Numbered from the stretch's first letter, positions 1 through 9,408 are shown. The stretch is 64,000 nt of DNA from Burkholderiales bacterium RIFOXYD12_FULL_59_19 (GCA_001771065.1 MESQ01000057.1:62001-126000); one strand, 5' to 3'. Program-made: numbers and translations. The notes: generated by a model from the letters alone, not told the origin.

Positions 1-1
1 C

Positions 2-1801
2 GATAGCGAAGTCGCCCATGATCGGCTGGTTTTTGCCTGGACCGTGGTCGGCCAGCTTTTGTTGAGCCTGATCTTGATCGTCACCCTGCTACAGCGTCGC
101 GTGCTGGTTCCGATAAAGCGCTTGATGCGCGAATTCGGACGCCTGGCGGAGCGTGACCTTGTGACGCCATTCGTCTGGGAGCAAAAAGATGAGCTGGGCA
201 GTCTGGGCGCCAGCCTGGAACACACACGACAGGCGCTGCAGGCCTTGTTCAGCGAAATTGAGGCCAAGAATTTGATGCTGGAAAAGGAAATCGAACAGCG
301 CGCCTTGACCGAAAAGGAGCTGCTAGGCCATCGCGAGCATCTGGAAGAACTGGTCAGGGAACGCACCCGCGAACTGCAAGCTGCTAAAGAGCGGGCTGAT
401 GTGGCGAACCAGGCCAAAAGTACCTTTCTTTCCAGCATGACGCACGAATTGCGCACGCCGCTGAATGCCATCCTTGGTTATGCCCAAATTCTCCAGCGTG
501 ACAAGCCCTTGAGCGAGCGCCAGGTGACGGGCTTAACCACGATTCAACAAAGCGGCGAGCATTTATTGACCCTGATTTCTGATTTGCTGGACCTGGCCAA
601 GATTGAAGCTGGCAAGTTTGAACTCATGCCTGCGCCCATCCATTTGCCGTCCTTTTTGATCGGCATTGTGAATATCGTACGGGTCAAGGCGGAGCAAAAA
701 AACTTGCAATTCTGCTTTGAAACGCAAGCTGATTTGCCCAGCGCCGTGCTGCTTGACGAAAAACGCGTGCGCCAAATCTTGCTCAATTTGTTAGGCAACG
801 CCATCAAGTTCACCGACAGCGGGCAAATCACACTGAAAGTATCGCGTTCAGGCGCGGGTGCCAAGGAGATGCGCTTGCGCTTTGAAATTCAGGACACCGG
901 TGTAGGGATGAATCCGGATCAATTGGCGCGTATCTTTCAGCCCTTTGAACAAGTGGGCGAGGCGCAACGTAAATTCGGTGGCACGGGGCTGGGTTTGTCC
1001 ATCAGCCGCCAATTGGTGCGCCTGATGGACAGCGATATTCAGGTGGACAGCGAGGTCGGTAGAGGCAGCACATTCAGCTTTGAAATTCTGGTGCCGTTGA
1101 ACACTATCGAAGTCCCGCCTGCCGCGCCGGAACGTGTGGTGATCAGTTATCAAGGTGCCCGCATGAAGGTATTGATCGTCGACGATGTGGAGGCGAATCG
1201 GGACGTGTTGAAGGCCTTGCTAACCGATTTTGGCTTTGACGTCGGCCTGGCGACAAACGGACTGGACGGCGTGGAACAAGCCCTCAAGACGCGGCCCGAC
1301 GTCATCTTGATGGACCTCCATATGCCGGTAATGGATGGTCTGGAGGCCATGCGCCGCATTCGTCATACGGCCGGCATGGAGCAGGTGACCCTCATCGCGA
1401 TCTCCGCCAGCGTCACCCCGGAAGACCACAATGAAGCGACCCTGGCAGGCGCCAATGCATTCATGGGCAAGCCGATTCAGCAAACCCTTTTGCTGGAAAA
1501 ACTCGCTGAATTTCTGGACCTGACCCTCAACTACGATACATTGCTGGATGACACGCATGCAGACGTGACCGCGAGAACCGCCGAACTGTTTGCGCCACCC
1601 GAGGAGGAGATAGACGTGCTGTATCAACTCGCGCGGGGGGGCAATATGCGCGATATCCGAAAGCGCGCGGATCACATTGAAGCCATGGATATCAGGTATC
1701 GGGCCTTTGCCGACCAATTGAGGCACTTGGCAAAAACGTATCAATCAAAAGCCATACTGGAAATGGTCAATAAATACGCCAAACCGAGACCATCCGAATG
1801 A
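2..1801 (+). CDS. Hybrid sensor histidine kinase/response regulator (5' end outside window)
   Basis: The frame is open from base 2, so the real start lies left of the window; the GTG at 44 is internal. Visible order: a membrane segment ([15 protein letters not shown]), a HAMP-like region, a coiled coil, HisKA with phospho-acceptor in [11 protein letters not shown], HATPase_c with the N box (NLLGNAIKF), DTGVGM and GGTGLGLSI, then a receiver domain ([12 protein letters not shown], phospho-Asp in [12 protein letters not shown], Lys in GKPI) and a C-terminal helical tail of about 100 residues. It autophosphorylates and passes phosphate to its own receiver; the stimulus domain is not visible. Its stop overlaps the next start (ATGA), so it was co-transcribed with the kinase remnant downstream, and a periplasmic binding protein follows, which is a possible input partner. 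Confidence 0.9.
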   Translation, partial: DSEVAHDRLVFAWTVVGQLLLSLILIVTLLQRRVLVPIKRLMREFGRLAERDLVTPFVWEQKDELGSLGASLEHTRQALQALFSEIEAKNLMLEKEIEQRALTEKELLGHREHLEELVRERTRELQAAKERADVANQAKSTFLSSMTHELRTPLNAILGYAQILQRDKPLSERQVTGLTTIQQSGEHLLTLISDLLDLAKIEAGKFELMPAPIHLPSFLIGIVNIVRVKAEQKNLQFCFETQADLPSAVLLDEKRVRQILLNLLGNAIKFTDSGQITLKVSRSGAGAKEMRLRFEIQDTGVGMNPDQLARIFQPFEQVGEAQRKFGGTGLGLSISRQLVRLMDSDIQVDSEVGRGSTFSFEILVPLNTIEVPPAAPERVVISYQGARMKVLIVDDVEANRDVLKALLTDFGFDVGLATNGLDGVEQALKTRPDVILMDLHMPVMDGLEAMRRIRHTAGMEQVTLIAISASVTPEDHNEATLAGANAFMGKPIQQTLLLEKLAEFLDLTLNYDTLLDDTHADVTARTAELFAPPEEEIDVLYQLARGGNMRDIRKRADHIEAMDIRYRAFADQLRHLAKTYQSKAILEMVNKYAKPRPSE

Positions 1802-2241
1802 GCACAGGCATTGAGAAGACCCCGCAGGCAGCGGCCATCCTGATCATTGATGACTCGCCAGCCAATGTGGTCATACTGGTGGACTACCTTGACGACTTGA
1901 AAATACGCCTGGAAACAGATGAAGCAGTGCGTAGGCTCAATGCCGAGCAGCAGTTGTTGATTGCCAAATTGCAGGCGGCGCACGATCAACTATTACAGTC
2001 GGAAAAAATGGCCTCGCTCGGTTAGTCGGCCGCCGGCATTGCGCACGAAACCAACAACCCCACCGGGTTTGTGAACTCCAATATGGGTTCCTTGCAGAAC
2101 TACTTTGAACCGGTTGGCAGCGGCGCCGACCTGGGCCTGTCTCTCTCGTATGGCATCGTACGCAAGCATGGCAGCAGGATAGAAGTGCACAGCGAGCGAC
2201 ACAAATGAAGCAGCTTCACGGTGCATTTGCCATTCCAATCC
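1798..2241 (+). pseudogene. Collapsed response-regulator/histidine-kinase pseudogene
   Basis: One reading frame carries recognisable pieces of a receiver-linked kinase but with most of each domain missing. It starts with a receiver beta-1 (AILIIDDSPANVVIL), jumps to the coiled coil before HisKA (QLLIAKLQAAHDQLLQSEK), then MASLG, an in-frame TAG at 2023-2025, the HisKA His region (GIAHETNNPTGFVNSN), and then directly the ATP-binding G2 box (DLGLSLSYGIVRKHG). A second in-frame stop (TGA at 2206-2208) precedes the last strand (SSFTVHLPF). Two large internal deletions plus two nonsense codons make it non-functional, though a 75-residue peptide could still be made from 1798. The start overlaps the stop of the upstream kinase. 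Confidence 0.85.
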
Positions 2242-2419
2242 AGCGAATCCGGATTAAAACGCGGGCCCGGGCACCTCTGCTTTGTGTCCATGCCGATTTT
2301 TCAAGAAATAAGGTCCGTTCGGTTTTCAGATTGCTGTGCATAATTTCGCCCAAGGGCTGCGTCGAAAAATCAGGTTTACCCGCACGCTCGCCATTCGCTT
2401 TTCAACTGGATGAGACACC

Positions 2420-3478
2420 ATGAAAAATATCAAGAACTCGTCACTTGCTCGTTGCGCCATCGTCGTCATGGCTTTATTACTGGGTCAGCAAGCGTTCGGG
2501 GAAAAATGGGATGGGCCCACCAGCGGCCCGGTCAAACAAGCGGCGAAAAAAGTCCTGTTCATCTCACAGGACTTCAAGAACGGCGGCATTTCGACGGCGT
2601 ATCGGGGTTTTTCTGCTGCAGCAGCAGAGCTCGGCTGGGACGTCAATGTGGTCGATGGGAAAAGCGATGTCAAGACCATTCACGCTGCGTTTCTCGATGC
2701 GATCCACTCACATCAGGATGCCATTGTCCTTGGCGGATTTCAAACTGATGAATTCAAAGATGTCGTCGCGCTTGCCAAACAGTCCAAGATCATTCTGGCT
2801 GGCTGGCACGCCGCAGCGGAGCCGGGACCAACCCAAGATCTTTTCATCAACATTGCGACGGAATCTGCCGAAGTCGCCAGAATGGCAGCCGACTACGCGA
2901 TCCAAAGCGGAAGCGAGAATGTGGGGGTGATTATTTTCAATGACAATCGTTTTGGCGTAGCCAACGCCAAAACGCAGCGCATGAAAGAGATTGTTGAACA
3001 GTGTAAAAAATGCAAGGTTTTGGCGGTGGAAAACCTGCTCATATCGAATGCGGGAAAGGACATTCCTGCGGCCGTTGTGCGACTCGACAAGACCTATGGC
3101 AAAGCCTGGACCCACACCTTGGCCATCAACGACGTGTATTTTGACGCCATGAATTTTCCCCTGGTGTCCATCGGAAGACTCGACATCAAGAATATATCAG
3201 CTGGTGACGGCTCCAATGTTGCCCTGAGCCGTATCAAGGGCGGGCTATCGCAACAAATCGCGACCGTGGCCGAGCCAACAAATATGCAGGGCTGGCAATT
3301 GGTCGATGAATTAAACCGCGCATTTGCCGGCGTCGCCTCAAGTGGCTACATGAGCAAGCCCATCCTGGTCACGACCCAATTGTTGAAACAAATCGGTACT
3401 GCCGCCATCGATTCCGAAATCCCCTATGAAAAAGCTTATCGAACCATCTGGCAAGTGAAGGCTGTTGAAAAACAATGA
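2420..3478 (+). CDS. Periplasmic sugar-type binding protein (Peripla_BP family)
   Basis: 352 residues with an N-terminal signal peptide (hydrophobic AIVVMALLLGQQAFG). The mature part begins KKVLFISQDFKNGG and continues with alternating beta/alpha segments typical of ribose-type periplasmic binding proteins (DAIVLGGFQTDEF, NVGVIIFNDNRFGVANA, HTLAINDVYFDAMN). No permease or ATPase lies beside it. Its neighbour is a hybrid histidine kinase on the same strand, so a TorT-like job as periplasmic ligand sensor for that kinase is plausible, but this is inferred from position only. The ligand cannot be told from sequence. An alternative is an orphan transport component. Confidence 0.75.
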   Translation: MKNIKNSSLARCAIVVMALLLGQQAFGEKWDGPTSGPVKQAAKKVLFISQDFKNGGISTAYRGFSAAAAELGWDVNVVDGKSDVKTIHAAFLDAIHSHQDAIVLGGFQTDEFKDVVALAKQSKIILAGWHAAAEPGPTQDLFINIATESAEVARMAADYAIQSGSENVGVIIFNDNRFGVANAKTQRMKEIVEQCKKCKVLAVENLLISNAGKDIPAAVVRLDKTYGKAWTHTLAINDVYFDAMNFPLVSIGRLDIKNISAGDGSNVALSRIKGGLSQQIATVAEPTNMQGWQLVDELNRAFAGVASSGYMSKPILVTTQLLKQIGTAAIDSEIPYEKAYRTIWQVKAVEKQ

Positions 3479-3486
3479 CTGAGCTG

Positions 3487-4245
3487 TCAAGGCTTTATTT
3501 GCATGATCTTGCGTACCATGCCATCGGCCTTGAGCTTGTCAAATGCGATACTGGTTTTTTGAACCGTTTCATCGGCGGTTAAGCTGCTGTAGGCCATGTA
3601 AAGCCCTGTGGAGGCTTCATCCAGCGTCAGCACACGCTCCAGCGCGGCACAGTCAAAATGGGCTTGGGTACACAAAGTCGCAGCATCGTCGTCGGTCAGC
3701 GGAACCAGGTCGACCTGGCGCTTGATGAGTTTGTTGAAATTGTCAATCCACTGGGCAGAAACCACGAGGCGCGTGAAACCTTTACTTTGCAGGTACTGGT
3801 GGCGGACATCATCACGCATCACGCCAATGGTGTATTTTTTGGCCTCATCAAGTGTTTTCACATCCACCTCAGTGCGCACACGCAATCGGTACAGGTGGTA
3901 CTGGATTTTCATGATTTCACCAGCCCATTTGAATTGCGGCTCGCGTACCGGCGTACGGGCAATCAGATAGATCAGCACATCAGGCTCTTTGAGTGCCATG
4001 TCATAGGCGCGAGCCCAGGGATAAATCTTGATTTTAAAATCGGTCAAGCCCGCACTTTGCAAGGTTTTTTCAACCACTTCAGTCGCTGCACCGATCACCC
4101 GGTCACCCTTCAAATACGTGTAAGGCGTGGTCTCGGTAACCACCTGAATGGTTTGTCCCTGCACCGTGGGCAAACCCAGCGCACAAACCATGAACACGCC
4201 ACAGGCTACGGCATCAGACCAAGCTTGAAAAACGTTTTTCATCAC
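3487..4245 (-). CDS. Family-3 solute-binding protein (SBP_bac_3), paralog A
   Basis: 252 residues with a signal peptide (GVFMVCALGLPTVQG before QTIQVVTET). The fold is that of amino-acid-type binding proteins, with family signatures PYTYLKGDRVIGAATEVV, IYPWARAYDMAL and LIYLIARTPVREPQFKWAG. It shares PWARAY, IY-IART and FKW-G with the protein at 6151-6909, so the two are paralogs. It lies 38 bases after the diguanylate cyclase gene on the same strand, giving the order SBP, GGDEF, SBP. No ABC permease or ATPase is present, so it probably feeds a signal rather than a transporter. ATG codons at 4245 and 4242 are equally possible starts. Confidence 0.85.
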   Translation of the reverse strand: MMKNVFQAWSDAVACGVFMVCALGLPTVQGQTIQVVTETTPYTYLKGDRVIGAATEVVEKTLQSAGLTDFKIKIYPWARAYDMALKEPDVLIYLIARTPVREPQFKWAGEIMKIQYHLYRLRVRTEVDVKTLDEAKKYTIGVMRDDVRHQYLQSKGFTRLVVSAQWIDNFNKLIKRQVDLVPLTDDDAATLCTQAHFDCAALERVLTLDEASTGLYMAYSSLTADETVQKTSIAFDKLKADGMVRKIMQIKP

Positions 4246-4283
4246 AAGGCTCCTTGAGTCATGGACATGTTCAAACGGTTCTG

Positions 4284-6176
4284 TCAGGTTACCGGGGTAT
4301 CAAACGCTTGCTGGCTCGATGCCACGGTATTTCGGCCATTTTCTTTGGCCCGGTACAGCGCCTGGTCTGCGGCGTGAAACAGCGCGTCAAAATCGGCATG
4401 TACCGTGGGTTGCAGCTGGGCCAGGCCAATGCTGATGGTGACCCAAGACCCAACACTTGACTTGGCATGCGGCACCTGCAAACCCAGCACGGCCAAACGC
4501 ACCCGCTCCCCCACCGCCCAAGCGGCGGCGGCCGTGGTGGCCGGCAGCAACGCCACAAACTCTTCACCGCCGATACGCGCCAATACATCACCGCCCCGGA
4601 TGATGGCCGATTGCATGGCCTGGGCCACCGCCTGCAGACATAGGTCGCCATGGGCGTGGCCGTAGTGGTCGTTGTAAGCCTTGAAAAAATCAATGTCACA
4701 AATCATCAAGCTCAGTGGCTGGCCGCTGCGCAGCGCACGCTGATACTCATCGAGCTTGATGTCGTCAAAATGCCGTCGGTTAAACAAGCCCGTTAGGGCA
4801 TCATGGCGTGATAACACTTCCAGTTGGCGATTCGCTTGGCGCAATGCATCCTGGGTCTGAGCAATCTGCTTCAACTGCATATTGTGGCGCACACTGTGAA
4901 GCAACATTTGTACCGTCATGGACAACAGTGCCCGGTCTTCTGGTGGCCAGTCGCCCTGCCCCAATGGCTTGCCGATGAACAAAATGCCGTAGTCTTCATC
5001 CTCACCACGCAACAGTGCCAAGGCATTGGCACCGAACGATTGACCCAGAAAAACCTCGGCTTCATGGACTTCCAGACTACGCTGCATTTCTGCTTGACTG
5101 AGGAAAAACAGCAACTCTTCACGCGCCAGTCTGATCGGCACCTGGGTCAGACTGGGCAACGGCATCGAACCGCTGGTATCCGTGACGCTACCCCGTTGCC
5201 ACTGTGCATAAAGCCCAAATCCGGGTTGCCCGGCAACAGGCACCAACCACAACACTTGATTAGCTCCCAGACGTTGCGCCACATCGACCAAACAATCGCG
5301 CTGGCAAGCATCAAATGTTTCATGCGATGCGTGGATCAGCCGGTTGGACAGACGCAACACCAGTTGCTGTGCCAGCGTCAGATGTTCCAGCTCGGCGGTG
5401 CGCGCCTGCACCATGTCCGCCAGGTGGTCGCGGTGCTCGCCCAGTTCGTTTTCGTACTGATGCTGGCGTGCCAGGTGATGTACCAGCTTGTCTTGTAGTT
5501 GATTGACACCACTCTCCAGCAAGGTCAGTTCATCCTTGAGAGCCGGATGGCGTTCCAGCCGCAAGGGTGCACCCATGGTCTCGGGCGTGAGCTGGCCAAG
5601 ATGGTGTGCAATAAGCTGAATGTGCACCGTCACCGTGCGGCTGAACATCAGCATGATCAACCCGGCCAGCAGCAGTGACTGCAACAACTGGGCCATGACG
5701 ATGTTCAGGATTTCACCGCGCAAGCGCGCCCACAACACACGTTCATCACCCGCCAGCATCAGTTCCCCCACCTTCTCGGCCCCCCCTGGAAAAGGGACGT
5801 ACACCAGGTCAAGTCGATGGGTTGGGGCCAGCGTCGACGACTGCCACTCCGGGGTCACACGCTCAATCACCTCGGATGAACGGTTTTGGGAATGGATGGT
5901 GAGTGTGATCCGCCCGATCGTGCGCACCTGCGCCACACTGTCCATGTGCGCCTGCAAGGCCTCGCGGTCAATTTCCCAAATGGCTTTGCTCAGCGTTTGT
6001 CGATAGACTTGTTCAACCAGTGTCAGATCAGCATTCATCTTGGCCCAGGCTTCCTGCCAGGCCAAATAGGTGCGCGCCGCCACGGCCAGCAAGGTAAAGA
6101 CCAGACAAAACCCCAGTGTGGCCCAGACCAGCCGGGTGCCCAGTGAGTGCCTAAAGCCACTTCTTTTTAAGCGCAT
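4284..6176 (-). CDS. Membrane diguanylate cyclase (GGDEF) with periplasmic sensor region
   Basis: Makes cyclic di-GMP from two GTP. I chose the ATG at 6176 (MRLKRSGFRHS; GGAAG five bases upstream); the frame is open further upstream but that part overlaps the preceding gene. The protein is 630 residues: TM1 at about 13-33, a periplasmic stretch of about 120 residues, TM2 (IVMAQLLQSLLLAGLIMLMF), a HAMP-like linker, a coiled coil, a GAF-like stretch (from LSNRLIHASHETF) and a C-terminal GGDEF domain. The active motif is GGEEF near residue 535, and an RGGD inhibitory I-site sits five residues before it, so product inhibition is likely. It is in an operon between two paralogous periplasmic binding proteins. 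No EAL domain is seen. Confidence 0.9.
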   Translation of the reverse strand: MRLKRSGFRHSLGTRLVWATLGFCLVFTLLAVAARTYLAWQEAWAKMNADLTLVEQVYRQTLSKAIWEIDREALQAHMDSVAQVRTIGRITLTIHSQNRSSEVIERVTPEWQSSTLAPTHRLDLVYVPFPGGAEKVGELMLAGDERVLWARLRGEILNIVMAQLLQSLLLAGLIMLMFSRTVTVHIQLIAHHLGQLTPETMGAPLRLERHPALKDELTLLESGVNQLQDKLVHHLARQHQYENELGEHRDHLADMVQARTAELEHLTLAQQLVLRLSNRLIHASHETFDACQRDCLVDVAQRLGANQVLWLVPVAGQPGFGLYAQWQRGSVTDTSGSMPLPSLTQVPIRLAREELLFFLSQAEMQRSLEVHEAEVFLGQSFGANALALLRGEDEDYGILFIGKPLGQGDWPPEDRALLSMTVQMLLHSVRHNMQLKQIAQTQDALRQANRQLEVLSRHDALTGLFNRRHFDDIKLDEYQRALRSGQPLSLMICDIDFFKAYNDHYGHAHGDLCLQAVAQAMQSAIIRGGDVLARIGGEEFVALLPATTAAAAWAVGERVRLAVLGLQVPHAKSSVGSWVTISIGLAQLQPTVHADFDALFHAADQALYRAKENGRNTVASSQQAFDTPVT

Positions 6177-6909
6177 CGTAGCTTCCATTGGCTTTGAGGG
6201 TGGCCAGAGCCTTGCGCAATCGCTCCACCAGCGCATCTGGCGTTTTGGTGCCAAAAGCCATGTACAACCCGTCGTCACTCAGCTCAGGGATGGCATAGCT
6301 GCTCGCCAGCGTTTGCGCGGGCTCATCCCCAGCCTGGCGCGACAAATAGGCGGCTACCAGCTCCGTCATGATCCACAGGTCTACCCGTCCGAGTTTGAGC
6401 TTTTCATAGTTCAGCTCGTACTTGACACTGGACTGCAGGTTCTTGCCTTTCTGGAACCCCTTGGAAATCAAAAATTGCTCACCTACATCCTCGTTCACGG
6501 TCGCAATCTGGTAATTTTTGGCTTGCTCAAGCTGTGTAAACTGCAATTTGCGTTGCGGCAGCGAAAACAGGTAGTACTGGGTCGGGGCAATCACACCAAC
6601 CCATTTGAACAACTTCTCACGCTGCACCGTACGCGCAATGGAGTAGATCAGCACGCTGTTTGCATCTTTCGCTGTCTCGTAAGCACGCGCCCAAGGCTGG
6701 GACTGAATCAGTCCGTCAATTTTGGCCTCCTGCAATACGGCACGCACCACCTCGGTACTGAAGCCGGTCAGCTGGCCATGGTCGGTGTAGTTGTAAGGCG
6801 GGAACTCCTCGGTCAACACCGTCAGGGTTTCTGCGTGTGTCACCGACACCGAGCCCAATACGGCACAAAATCCAGTAAGGCCCCAAAAGCGCTTGAACCG
6901 ACACATCAT
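6151..6909 (-). CDS. Family-3 solute-binding protein (SBP_bac_3), paralog B
   Basis: 252 residues with a signal peptide (GLTGFCAVLGSVSVTHA). Body signatures are EEFPPYNYTDHGQLTGFSTE, PWARAYETAKD, VLIYSIARTVQREKLFKWVG and a C-terminal LKANGSYDALKKKW, as in periplasmic amino-acid-type binding proteins. It is the first gene of the three-gene SBP/GGDEF/SBP unit; its last 26 bases overlap the chosen start of the cyclase, which suggests translational coupling. The absence of any permease favours a sensory rather than a transport role. Ligand unknown. Confidence 0.85.
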   Translation of the reverse strand: MMCRFKRFWGLTGFCAVLGSVSVTHAETLTVLTEEFPPYNYTDHGQLTGFSTEVVRAVLQEAKIDGLIQSQPWARAYETAKDANSVLIYSIARTVQREKLFKWVGVIAPTQYYLFSLPQRKLQFTQLEQAKNYQIATVNEDVGEQFLISKGFQKGKNLQSSVKYELNYEKLKLGRVDLWIMTELVAAYLSRQAGDEPAQTLASSYAIPELSDDGLYMAFGTKTPDALVERLRKALATLKANGSYDALKKKWL

Positions 6910-7062
6910 GTCACCTCCGGATGAATATCGAGGCCAAAATTACCCGAGACTTCAATTGATTGCGAATACTACTGCATATCATTGCATGATCTACGCAACC
7001 CTTTGATGTCAGACAAATCATCTGTCCCCAGACCGGACCAACCAACGCCAGGCCCTGCCGCG

Positions 7063-7299
7063 CTACGTGGGCAGGTTTTCAACGGGCGGTTCAGTCAGAA
7101 ACAAGTAGCCAAAGGGCGCGTGCAGGGCCTGAGCCAGTTTTTGTGCCTGAAGGAAGGTAGGCTGGCTTTCCCCGGTTTCCCAAAGGGCCAGCTGGTCTGG
7201 CGAAATGCCGGCGACACGGGCGGCGTGCCCCATGTCCAGCCCACCGCGCTCACGCATCCAGCGAAGTATTTTGGGATTGATGTGGGCCTTGGCAGACAT
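7063..7299 (-). pseudogene. Truncated XRE/IrrE-type regulator (N-terminal HTH only)
   Basis: 78 residues forming a Cro/CI helix-turn-helix (MGHAARVAGISPDQLALWE) followed by QPTFLQAQKLAQALHAPFGY and a terminal LFLTEPPVENLPT. This matches, from memory, the N-terminus of proteins with an XRE domain followed by an ImmA/IrrE metallopeptidase, where the chain normally continues well past the LP motif. Here a stop follows at once, so the peptidase is missing. It may be a solo DNA-binding protein, but a degraded fragment is likelier given the truncated regulator next door on the same strand. Confidence 0.6.
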
Positions 7300-7308
7300 G
7301 GCGTTAGT

Positions 7309-8022
7309 CTAAAGTATGAACTTTCCATAAAAGCCGTGATGCGAAAGCGCATGAAAAAAGAAGACGCAAGAAACCAAACCCTGGAGCAACTTCACGAGCG
7401 GCGCAAGCATGGAAGACGCGTACAGGCCCACCACCGAAGCCGCATCAAAATTAAAGGCAATGCCTTCACTGGACATGTCCAGCACACCGGCCAGATTGCC
7501 ATGGATGTCGCGGATCGGGGCGGCCGCGCAGTGCATGAAATTGACACTCTCAAAAAAGTGCTCCGCCCCCTGTACACAGGCCTGTTTGCCGGTGCGGGCC
7601 ACAATGCCAGGCGCGGTGGTGCCAATGGCCTCCTCGGCAAAGTTGACGCCGATGCGGTGCGCCACCGGGGTGATCTTTTCATGCCCGCGCCGGGAGCAAG
7701 TGGCCCCGATCAGCACCCCGCTGGGATCGGTCAGCATGGCGCCGCAGTTGGTGGCGCCCAGCACTGCGTCAAGCTCGCTGGCATCTGCCAACCAGGCATC
7801 GCGCAGCAAGCGGTTTTTTTGCAGGGCCAGTTGTGCCCGGCTGGCGGACACAGGCTGGAACTCCAGCTGTCCGCACGGGTGCTGCTTTTGCCGCAGGCAC
7901 CGGGCCCAGGACTGGAACACCGCCTCGCTGAGGATGCCTGAGGGCGGCTCACCCTCTTCAAAATAGCGCTGCCGCGCCAGTGCAATCCGATCCGCATGGG
8001 TAGAGAAGAAGAGGGATTGCAT
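7309..8022 (-). pseudogene. AcoR-like sigma-54 activator fragment (N-terminal + GAF only)
   Basis: 237 residues. The N-terminus (SQSW-like FQSWARCL) and a GAF domain (MLTDPSGVLIGATCSRRG, NFAEEAIGTTAPGIVARTGK, HCAAAPIRDIHGNLAGVLDM) match the sensor half of AcoR-type acetoin/aromatic activators, normally about 600 residues with AAA+ and Fis-type HTH domains. After AASVVGLYASSM the homology stops and an unrelated tail (FFFHALSHHGFYGKFIL) runs to the stop codon. All sigma-54 contact and DNA-binding parts are missing. It lies just downstream of nagL on the same strand, so it could be the remains of an older regulator of that region. It might persist as a free GAF protein. Confidence 0.7.
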
Positions 8023-8058
8023 GGCCGGTCCTTCAGGAAGAAACTGATGCTAATCCGG

Positions 8059-8697
8059 TCAGGACACGTCTGGTTGCGCCATGGGTGCGGCCCGCTGGAA
8101 AGCTTCTAGCGCATTGCAGTTCGCGTCCACTTCCATGATCAGCGGCCAGCGCCCCAGGTCCACCTTGAAGCGGCGAGCGCTTTCAATTTGCGGAATCAGA
8201 TAGGCATCGGCCAGGCCGGGTGTGCTGCCAAAGCTGAAACCGGCGCGCCGGGTGTCTGCCGCCAGCAGGGCCTCATAGGCATCGAAGCCATCGCCGATCC
8301 AGGTGCCACACCACTGGTTGATGGCGGCGTCGTCGGCACCGAAGCTGGCACGTAGCGTGTCCAGAATCCGCTTGTTGTTGACCGGGTGGATGTCACAACC
8401 GACGATGGCCGCCAGCGCCCGCACATGGGCCCGGTCACGCACATCGGTGGGCAGCAGCGCGGGTGTGGGGTAACGCTCTTCCAGCCACTCGATGATGGCC
8501 ACGGACTGCGTCAGCACCTGCTCGCCAGCCACCAGCGCGGGCACCAAACCCTGTGGATTCAGGGCTTTGAAGGCTGCACCCTGGTGTTCGTTCTTGCGCA
8601 GGTCCACTGCCACGTAGTCGTATCCCAGCCCCTTGAGGTTGAGCGCAATGCGCAGCCGGTGGGAGGTGCCGCTGCGAAAGAAGTTGTAGAGCTTCAT
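8059..8697 (-). CDS. nagL: Maleylpyruvate isomerase (zeta-class GST family)
   Basis: 212 residues. Isomerises maleylpyruvate to fumarylpyruvate in the cytoplasm, normally with glutathione. The N-terminal thioredoxin-like domain carries the zeta-GST motif (FRSGTSHRLRIALNLKG), NPQGLVPAL and QSVAIIEWLEERYP; the C-terminal helical domain has GCDIHPVNNKR and a degenerate TPGLADAYLIPQ. The sequence alone fits maleylacetoacetate isomerase equally well; the assignment to maleylpyruvate rests on the adjacent gentisate dioxygenase and fumarylpyruvate hydrolase. It starts 9 bases after nagK and is the last gene of the salicylate operon. Confidence 0.85.
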   Translation of the reverse strand: MKLYNFFRSGTSHRLRIALNLKGLGYDYVAVDLRKNEHQGAAFKALNPQGLVPALVAGEQVLTQSVAIIEWLEERYPTPALLPTDVRDRAHVRALAAIVGCDIHPVNNKRILDTLRASFGADDAAINQWCGTWIGDGFDAYEALLAADTRRAGFSFGSTPGLADAYLIPQIESARRFKVDLGRWPLIMEVDANCNALEAFQRAAPMAQPDVS

Positions 8698-8706
8698 GGC
8701 GCCTGC

Positions 8707-9408
8707 TTATTCGGGCGCGCCTACCGTCAGTGCCACTTCAGCCACACCCGCCACACGACCGGTGATCTTGTCGCCGGCTACCACCGGGCCCACGCCTTCG
8801 GGCGTGCCGGTGTAAATCAGGTCACCGGGCTGCAGGTGGTAAAACAGCGAGAGGTCGGCAATGAGTTCACGGATGTTCCAGATCAGCTTGTCCACATTGG
8901 ACGACTGCTTGGTTTGGCCATTGACTTCCAGGGCGATCGCGCCGCTTTCAATCACCACACCTTCCATGGGTACGATTTCTGAGCAGATGGCCGATTGCTC
9001 CACATCTTTGCCCAAATCCCAGGGGTGGCCCTTGTCGCGTGCCACCAGCTGCAAGTCTCTGCGTGTCATGTCCAGCCCAGCTGCGTAGCCGTAGATCAGC
9101 GTGTGGGCATCTTCCGCCTTGACGCGAAAGCCCGCCTTGCCAATAGCCAGCACCAGCTCCATCTCAAAGTGGTAGTTGCTTGTCTCGGGCGGGTAGGCCA
9201 CGGTGCTGCCTGAAGCCGTCAGGGTCTGCGGCGCCTTGGTGAAGTAAAACGGGCGCTCCACCGACTTATCCACCGGACGCCCCATTTCTACCGCGTGGGC
9301 GTGGTAATTGCGGCCGACAAAAAACAGGCGGTTGATGGGAAAACGGGCGTCCAGGCCACGGATGGGCGCGGACATGGCGGCTGGGGGAGTAAACAGGTAA
9401 GAGGTCAT
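8707..9408 (-). CDS. nagK: Fumarylpyruvate hydrolase (FAH family)
   Basis: 233 residues of the fumarylacetoacetate hydrolase fold. Cleaves fumarylpyruvate to fumarate and pyruvate, the last step of the gentisate pathway. Visible signatures: RNYHAHAVEMG near the N-terminus, the metal-binding NYHFEMELVLAIGK (E-x-E), GYAAGLDMTRRDLQ, LIWNIRELIADLSLFYHLQPGD and the family-typical IYTGTPEGVGPV. It lies between nagI and nagL on the same strand, and nagL begins 9 bases after its stop. Confidence is high for the family and pathway. Confidence 0.9.
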   Translation of the reverse strand: MTSYLFTPPAAMSAPIRGLDARFPINRLFFVGRNYHAHAVEMGRPVDKSVERPFYFTKAPQTLTASGSTVAYPPETSNYHFEMELVLAIGKAGFRVKAEDAHTLIYGYAAGLDMTRRDLQLVARDKGHPWDLGKDVEQSAICSEIVPMEGVVIESGAIALEVNGQTKQSSNVDKLIWNIRELIADLSLFYHLQPGDLIYTGTPEGVGPVVAGDKITGRVAGVAEVALTVGAPE

